Shown here: positions 56,369-64,000 of the stretch, piece by piece
Layout of the letters: every line of letters starts with the position of its first letter
How positions within the stretch are numbered: position 1 is the first letter of the stretch
Assembly: GCA_030280995.1 (NCBI GenBank)
Contig: JASXTE010000007.1
Span: 10,879,001-10,943,000 of the forward strand
Length of the DNA: 64,000 bases
From: Hemileia vastatrix
Lineage: Eukaryota > Basidiomycota > Pucciniomycetes > Pucciniales > Zaghouaniaceae
Direction of reading: 5' to 3'
Notes under the pieces: generated by a model
What the model was told of the DNA's origin: nothing
The model's input: the letters and a program-made list of their open reading frames with translations, nothing else
Databases searched by the model: none
Made by a program: the position numbers and the translations under genes

Positions 56369-57650
56369 ATTACATTATAAGTTGATGTTATTACTCATAA
56401 TAAATTTAAATTAATTAATTATTAATTTATAACTGTTAAGTACATAAAAATTGGCAAACCTTTTTATAGAATATATTTCTTTATTTTATTTAAATGTATA
56501 TGCAGTATATATCATAATAAAAATAAGATAAAATTCTATTAAATAAAATATAGTTTTATATAATCTTATTTTAGTATAATATTTAAATTTTATATATTTA
56601 AATATGATTTGTCTCTTATTTTAATTTAACATAAGATTTTACTTGACTCTCAGTATAGCCTGGCTGACAGGTCAAACAATTAGGTGGCAAAAAGCAAAAA
56701 ACATCATTGATTCTCTTGTGGTTTTTTATTTCTTTAGTTTTTCTTACTTCTTACTCTTCCCCTGTTCTTCCATCTTCTCTTCCTCCTTCTTCTTTTTCTT
56801 CTCTTATTAGACAAACAACCAGTAAAAAAAGTAAAAAAAGTAAAAAAAAATTAAAAATTGTACCAAAAAGTGAAATTCAGTAAAAAGAAAATAGTAAAAG
56901 TACAAATAAGTACAAATTATGTAAAATTAAGTAAAAATAGAGTAAAAAATAGTGAGAAAAATAGTAAAAATAAAGTAAAATAATGTTAAAAAAGTTTTAA
57001 AAATTTTAAAATGTTTAGAAAAGTTAAAAAAAGTTAAAAAAAAGTAAAAAGAAAGGATAAAAAAGTATAAAAAAGTATAAAAAGTATAAAAAAAGTATAA
57101 AAAAGCATAAAGATAAAAAAATTGAGTAAAAAAAAAGGAAAAAAATAGAAAAAAGTTCAAAAAAGTTTAAAAAAAGTTAAAAATGTAATAAAAACAAAAT
57201 AAAAATTTATAAAAAAGTAATAAAAGTAAAACTGAGTGATAAAAAGTATTAAAAGGTATTAAAAAAATATAAATAAGTAATAAAATGATTAAAAAAGTTA
57301 AAAAAAGTTTAAAAATAGTTTAGACAGGTTTATAGAAGTTTTAAAATCTAAAAAAATTTGTTAAAAAAATGTTAAAAAATGTTAAAATATTTTAAAAAAA
57401 ATATAAAGAGAAATGTAAAATAAATGTAAATAAAATGTGAATAAAAGTAAAAATAAAGGAAAATTAAAAGTAAAATTAAGAAAAATAAAAGTAAAAAATA
57501 GTGGAAAAAAGTTTAAAAAAGATATTAAAAAAGTTAAAATTTAAAAAAATTAAAAAAGTAATTAAAAAGAAATTAAAATTAGTATAGAGTGATAAAAATG
57601 ATTAAAAAGTATTAAAAATTATAAAAAAGTATAAAAAAGTATAAAAAGCC
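56369..57650. other. AT-rich, A-run low-complexity DNA
   Basis: 56369-56680 is plain AT-rich sequence. From about 56820 a degenerate GTAAAAA/AAAGTTAAAA pattern fills the region, grading into the decamer array. No gene. Confidence 0.75.
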
Positions 57651-58040
57651 TAAAAAAGTATAAAAAAGTATAAAAAAGTATAAAAAAGTATAAAAAAGTA
57701 TAAAAAAGTATAAAAAAGTATAAAAAAGTATAAAAAAGTATAAAAAAGTATAAAAAAGTATAAAAAAGTATAAAAAAGTATAAAAAAGTATAAAAAAGTA
57801 TAAAAAAGTATAAAAAAGTATAAAAAAGTATAAAAAAGTATAAAAAAGTATAAAAAAGTATAAAAAAGTATAAAAAAGTATAAAAAAGTATAAAAAAGTA
57901 TAAAAAAGTATAAAAAAGTATAAAAAAGTATAAAAAAGTATAAAAAAGTATAAAAAAGTATAAAAAAGTATAAAAAAGTATAAAAAAGTATAAAAAAGTA
58001 TAAAAAAGTATAAAAAAGTATAAAAAAGTATAAAAAAGTA
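57651..58040. repeat. Decamer minisatellite (TAAAAAAGTA) x 39
   Basis: 390 bp of identical 10-bp units by eye, flanked on both sides by degenerate versions (57600-57650 and 58041-58080). Confidence 0.97.
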
Positions 58041-58889
58041 CAAAAAGTTTAAAAAAAGTTATAAAAAGTTATAAAAATCTAAAAAAAAAATAAAAAAAAA
58101 TTTAAAAAAAAGTATAGAAAAATTAAAAGAAAGAAAAAAATATTTAATAATAGTAAAAAAAAGTAAAAAAAAAGTAAAAAATTTAATAAAAATGTAAATA
58201 AAAATTTAAAGAAAAATTTAAAAAAAATGTAAAAAAATGTAAAAAAAAAATGTAAATAAAATGTAAAATAGAATGTAATTAAGATGTAAATAGTATGTAA
58301 ATAAAATGTTTATAAAATGTAATTAAAATTTAAGAAAAATGTTAAAAAAAAATTTAAAATGTAAAAAATGTAGAAATTTTTGCATCTAATACTGACCAAC
58401 TTCTTCACACAGCTCTTCTTTATATTTTCTCCTCATACTCCATTCCAATATCATCTTTTCCAGCCTTATTTTGCCAAGGATTCATCAAGATAAAAGCTCC
58501 AGCATTAAGGACAACAATTCATTTCCACCCAAAGACATATTCCTTGACTTGTACCTTGAGGATGTGTTTCTGTACTTGGGATGTCAGCTTTTCTTTGCAT
58601 GGGAATTGTGTCTTTGACTGTTTTTTTCTATCTGTTTCTGTATTGTATTTTGGTAGTTTTTATCAATGTTGAGTTTTTTCTACTGTTTTGAATGTTGGAG
58701 TTAGTCATATAATCAAGCCTCTGCTTGCTGTTTATATTTCCCCATTTAAATCTTTATCTTTCTATTCTCTTTGAACCCTCTATTGCCTCTTCCTGTCCTC
58801 TGCTTCACATTTGGCCACTTTTGATAGTCATTACACTCTTTGGGGATAATAGAGTCTTTTGTTCAGGTTCTTTTCTTTAATACTAATAG
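58041..58889. other. A-rich tail, then unassigned sequence
   Basis: 58041-58380 continues the A-run low complexity. 58381-58889 is of more balanced composition, but I find no supported open frame. B3 begins at 58890 after AATAG. Confidence 0.6.
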
Positions 58890-60068
58890 TGTCAGTATTG
58901 TCTAGTATATAAGTATGATTTAATAGTAGTTATTTATGGTCCTACTACTTATTGATAAATGATTTAGTGATTAAACCTCAGGGGAAGACTAATAAAATAG
59001 TTATACTCAAAACAAAACTCACAATACTTGGATTTAAATGTGTGCTAGTGGTGGAAAATAGATAAATAGAATATAGTTATAGCTTATATAATTATAATAT
59101 CAAATTATGAGAGGCTTTATATTATATTAATAAATTTTAATAATTGTATTGAAGTTTTTTATTAAATTTTAGTAAGTAATTGATGATAAATAACTGTCAA
59201 AATCCCTCCTTACTTATACCCAAATCCCCTGGAGTTCACAGACCTTCAATCCAGATGATGTCACTTCTATCCCCAACAATTACAGCACTTTGAGGGCCCA
59301 TAACCTCCCCATGGCGTCCACTTCAAGCAGATTAAACACCCAGACTTCCAGTAAGAACCCTCCATCACAATTGATGATAACACAGATCTATACCACAAAT
59401 AGAAAATCCAGATAAAAACGGATACCATAAAGAAACAGGTAAAATAAGCAATCAAAATGAGATTTAATGAAACCCAAAGCATGTAAATGAAACAATTGAA
59501 ATGTACAAGCCCCCAATAACATTCCCAAGCATCCATATTAACCCAGCAATGACCTCCCAACCCATAAATCCGTGAATAATCATTCAACGAAGCAGATTAA
59601 GTTGTCCAGACTGAGTGTATGCGCCTGAAATAGAAGTTTATTCTTCTGTAGGCGTTGTCAGTCCACTGGATACGTCCATATGACCTAAAATAAGCAGAAA
59701 AACAAAGGTTATAGGCTATTAAGGGGCAAAAACCCACTTATATACCTAAATATACATAATATACTGCATATTTCACTGAATATGAGATTTATGTATACAT
59801 ATAAGCTTATGTATGTCAATAATTACTTCATATCACTTAAGATAAGTATATTATGACTCCATTAACACCTAAATAATTATTATTAGGCTATGGATAAGCT
59901 ATTTAAACTACTATAACTTATATAATAGAGTAATAATTATATATATATGTAATATAATCATATATATTATTATTTTAACCTTATTTTTAAGATATAAGCT
60001 TAATTTACTTAAGGTTATCTTATTTTAAGTTTAAGAAATACTCAGTCCTAGGGATATCTAGGCTGACA
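58890..60068 (-). mobile_element. B3 3' LTR
   Basis: Same length as the B1 3' LTR, with scattered differences; TGTCAG...CTGACA ends intact. Confidence 0.92.
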
Positions 60069-60188
60069 CTCCTTCACCCAAAAAAAAAACAATAAAAAAA
60101 AAGTTAAGACATTTTAATTAAAAGTAAGGAATGAAATAGAAAAATAATTTTTAAAATTTTCTATAATACATATACTGAATAAACAGTA

Positions 60189-63100
60189 TTATTTTGATTT
60201 AAAATTTTTCAAGAGATATTTAAGATCAGAAATTTCATTTTCTGGAATTCACTGGTCATATTCACTTGATTTTTTTTTAAATCTTAATAGATACTCAACT
60301 CCCTTTTCTTTTGTAAGGTGTCTCTTTTTGAGTATTTTTTCAATTTCTGCCTTTTCAACTACTTCTTCAGGTTGCTGTTTATGCCTTCCTGATCTTCCTG
60401 GAAATAGAGCAGTATCATTAGAATGGTATGGTTTTATAAGAGAAATAGGAAATACTGGATGTTTTCTATCATAGGGTGCATATAGAATAACCTCAACAGC
60501 ATTATTACCAACCATATATTTAACTACAAATGGTCCAATGAATGGATCCTTAAATTTAACATTACCATTTAAATTGAAATGTAGTGTTGAATTAAGGACT
60601 TCATCACCCTCTTTGAACATTTGTTCTTTATGGGCTTTATCCCATCTTTTCTTTTCATACTCAAACACCTTATTTATACATTTTTGAGCATGTTTTCTGC
60701 ATAATTCTTGCATCTGAAGAAAAGATTTAGTACCTGGATGGATATCCAATCTAGGTAATTTATTAAGAGTTTTAGCAGGGGTATTAGGTACATAACCCAA
60801 CCATAACTCAAATGGCTTTTTGCCAGTGACAGAAGGTACTGTACTATTGTATGCAAATTCTAAACCTGGGATAAGGGTTACCCAATCATGCGGGAATTTG
60901 TCATTGTCTTTAAAGTTAAGACAAAAAGCACAATATTTTCTTATCATATCTTCTAAAGTTTGTATCATTCCTTCTGCTTGCCCATCAGTTTGTGGATTGT
61001 GTGCTGTGGAAAGTTTTAATTGACACCCTTGAACATCCATAAGTGATGTCCAGAACTCAGAAGTAAATTTAGGATCTCTTTCAGAAACTATTGCTTTGGG
61101 GAAACCTGCTGTATTTAACATTTGTGTCCACCATAAAAAAGCTAAGTCCTTTGACAAAACCTCTTTGTGGGTAGGAATAAATTTACACATCTTTGTAAAT
61201 CTATCTACAATTACCCAGCAGGAGTCATAACTCTTATGTCCTGATATTGGCAAACCTGTTACAAAGACCATGTTAATAAATTCCCACGGAGATTTTGGTT
61301 GCTCAATTTGTTTTAATAAACCAGCTCTTTTGCATTTTAATGTTTTAAATTTTTGACAAGAATCACATGTCTCAACATATTTCTGAACATCTTCAGACAT
61401 GTTAATCCACCAAGCTGTGTTTTTTACTCTGGTTAATGTTTTATGGCAGTCAAAATGACCTGCCAATATATCATCATGACATATACTTAACATTAACTCC
61501 TTCATTGAAGAGGGAATTACAATTAAATTACTTAATTTTTTTCTGTAATATATAAAACCATCCTCAATGAAAAATTTTCCTTTTTCTAATGCCTCTTTAT
61601 ACTTATTTGCTAATTCTTTTATTAAAACATTCATTGAAGCATTAGATGGATCATTTAATATTGTAGTGAGTTTACTCAAGTCAGGATCTGAAGCATACAT
61701 ATCAAGAATTGATTTCATAAATTCATCCTCAAGATCTACAGTATAAATGCCATAAATATAAATAATCTCTGATTCAAGAACATAAGCAGGATTATCATCA
61801 TTATTAGGCAGAGGTACTCTAGATAATAGATCTACATTAGAGTTTAAGGATCCTGCTCTATGTGTAATAGTCATCCGTCCTCTGTATTCTTGTACAGCTA
61901 GTTGCCATCTAAAAATGTTTCTATTAGGAGTTTTCATGTTTAAAAGTGACTTAACTGCACTACAGTCAGCTATTAACTCAAAATTTTAGTCTTCAAGGTA
62001 ATAATGTAGCTTCTCAAGAGCCCATACTACTGCCAAACATTTAAGTTGAGTAGCACCATATTTCAATTCACTACTTCTTAGAGTACGTGAAATATAGCAA
62101 ATTACTACTTCTGTTATTTGTCCTTCAATAAGTTGTTTTTGATGCAAAGCAGCACCCAGACCAATAAAACTTGCATCTGTATATAATACAAGAGGCAATT
62201 GGAAATCTTGTAATCCCAAGATAGGAGCTGTCATTAAACATTATTTCAACTTATCAAAAGCCTGTTGTCTTTCATTATTCCAAATGAAAGCTTCTGATAT
62301 CTTTATCAGTGTGGTCAATGGTGCAGAAATTAATTGGTAGTTTTTTATATATTGTCTATAATAACCACACATACCAAGAAAAGATTGTACATCCTTTACA
62401 TTTTGAGGAATGCCAATATTCTTTATTGCAGCCACTTTATTTTGCTCTACACATATTTGTAAGCCAGATACAATATGACCAAGCACATTTAAAGATTCAA
62501 ACCCAAATTTACATTTTTTTCAATGCCAAGGTCATTTTTATTTCATCCATTTTTTGAAATACCTTCTTTTAATTGATTAAGTGTTCATCATAAGTTTTAG
62601 AGAACACTATGATGTCATCAATGTATACCATTAACCATCCTTCAATCATTTCATTATGGAATGTTATATCCATTAACTTCTGAAATACTGATGGAGAATT
62701 ATTTGGTCCAAATGGCATCCTGACATATTTATAAATTCCTATATGTGTTGTTATCAACAAAAAGTTCTGTGAATTCTTTTCAACAGAAATTTGATGGTAC
62801 CCTTTATTTCCATCTAAGAAACTTATATACTTAGCACCTTTGAGGGTAGCATGTATAGAGTCAATCCTTGGCAAAGGATAAATATCATCTACTGTAAATG
62901 TATTTAATGCTCTATAATCACCGCACAGTCTTGCTTTATCTTGTTCATAAGAAATTAGCACTGGTGATATTACACAATATTTTGGTGTAGTTTCAACCTT
63001 TTCAAGAATGTTCATTTTTAATAACATCTTAATATTATCTTCTATGTCTTTCCTCTTCATTAGTGAAGCAGGGTATGGTTTCTTTTTAAGACTAGCAGGA

Positions 63101-64000
63101 ATATTATCCATATCACAAGTTAAACTAATTTTATTTCATGATCTTTTACAAGGCCAAGTTCATTTGTACCATGTGCAAAAGCCATTGGAAATGCTTTAAT
63201 TAAGTCCAAAATATTGTTATTCTCAGCTTCACTTATTTGAGTGCCAAATGATGCTTTTGAAATTTCTGTTTCCAGAAGTTCCATCTCATTGGATTCTCTT
63301 CCTTTGCACAGAATATCTGTTGCTGACTCAATTTTAAAGAATGTGGTAAAAGAATTTATTTTAAATTTCCTTTTACCATTCATGCCAATTGTAAAATTGT
63401 TATTAGCAGGGTCTAATTTCACACCAAACATAGACAGAATATCATTTCCAATGATAAAACAATTACTAAAGTTAGTATTGTCCATTACTACAAAGTCACA
63501 AGTTACTCTTACATAACCATGTTGATGTTTAAAGAAAACAGCAGCTTTGTATCTACCAATGGGGTGTAGTACTGATACAAAACCTCTCCAATTTTTACTC
63601 TGAAGTGGTTCAAGCTTAGACTTATATTCACTATCAATTTTCTGTAATGTATTGGTAGAAACAACAGAACCAGAAGCTCCTGTGTCCAATACTATATTAA
63701 CATTTTCACCAGAAATGATATCTGTAACCGTGATAGGTGTCATTCTAAAGTTATCAGCTTGTATATCTTTAATGATTTCAGCATCCATAAAATTCATTAA
63801 AGATTCATTTGAGTCCATATTTAATATTGGATTTTCAAAGATGGACAAATCATCTTCCAACATACAGACTTCATTTTCATCACTATATGAGATATTGCTG
63901 TCATAATCACTTGATTCTTTACTTTTTTCAGTTTCAGTTTCAGATTCACATTGATTTTCAACAATATTTATATTTTTCTCACATTTGTGACCTTTAACCC
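60189..64000 (-). pseudogene. B3 gag (end)-protease-RT-RNase H-integrase-chromodomain
   Basis: The gag end (G-H-K-C of the zinc knuckle at the edge) reads on without a stop into protease D-T-G-A-S-G near 63680 and as far as 63120, so gag-pro is one frame. A frameshift near 63130 is followed by RT with Y-I-D-D (DD at 62619-62614), another break near 62570, RNase H pieces, and a TAG at about 61986. The 562-codon frame 61937-60249 then gives the RNase H end, integrase and most of the chromodomain. The integrase zinc finger is intact (H...C-D-S-C). The first catalytic Asp is Val (M-V-F-V-T-G near 61270, where B1 has M-D-F-V-T-G). The chromodomain Trp is a TGA near 60250. It ends at TAA 60189-60191. 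Confidence 0.88.

Larger units (their letters stand above)
58890..64000 (-). mobile_element. Chromovirus B3 (minus strand), truncated by window edge
   Basis: The 3' LTR is 58890-60068 (1179 bp), followed on the plus strand by the internal region up to the right edge. Closely related to B1 in both LTR and proteins. The left flank is AATAG; the other end is outside the window. Confidence 0.9.

Noticed and set aside
57612..58043. 143-codon minus-strand frame of repeating F-Y-T-F-L
   Set aside because: Translation of the decamer array.

Overview
The window is a transposon graveyard from a eukaryote, most likely a fungus. The splice sites belong to short introns of about 49-70 nt. There are chromodomain-bearing Ty3/gypsy retrotransposons (chromoviruses), a PIF/Harbinger DNA transposon, and genes whose cysteine spacing matches the fungal Gal4-type Zn(II)2Cys6 cluster. 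The AT-rich, transposon-filled sequence fits a basidiomycete, possibly a rust fungus (Pucciniales); that last step is inference. I see no ordinary host gene, rRNA, tRNA gene or CRISPR.

Layout. 1-8553 is a minus-strand Ty3/gypsy element (A1). It has gag-protease, a small accessory ORF and RT-RNase H-integrase, and its 3' end lies beyond the left edge. 9060-10924 is AT-rich with one GC-rich patch. 10925-51990 is a 41-kb nest of insertions that can be read from LTR ends and target duplications. D2 (chromovirus, +, 10925-51990) is split in its 5' LTR by A2 (a gypsy element related to A1, +, 11543-43846). A2 is split in its 3' LTR by B1 (chromovirus, -, 24673-43418, duplication ATATC). B1's 5' LTR holds an inverted solo LTR of its own family (32334-33510, ATAGT) and chromovirus C (-, 34844-43296, ATATA). 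51991-52095 is a Harbinger transposase fragment. 52746-56368 is a Harbinger element with 30-bp terminal inverted repeats, a broken transposase and a three-exon SANT/Myb-like gene with one stop. 56369-58889 is low-complexity sequence with a 39-copy decamer array. 58890-64000 is a second B-type chromovirus (B3, -), cut by the right edge.

Most striking result. Two unrelated gypsy elements carry extra genes on the strand opposite their own gag-pol, between integrase and 3' LTR, with a Zn(II)2Cys6 cysteine pattern. In element C the gene (35727-36680, +) is intact across a 57-nt intron, has its own TATA box and keeps all six cysteines with exact Gal4-type spacing. A2 has two (23323-23977 and 21739-22692, -), one with a phase-consistent 49-nt intron, both decayed at cysteine codons. 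In A1 and A2 the non-coding 3' region also holds collinear stem-loops with compensatory changes and many copies of a short hairpin motif. Some of these sit just upstream of an antisense TATA box, as binding sites for an element-encoded regulator would. That functional link is hypothesis.

Almost all gag-pol genes here are pseudogenes with stops, frameshifts or lost catalytic residues; the antisense gene of C is the best preserved reading frame in the window.
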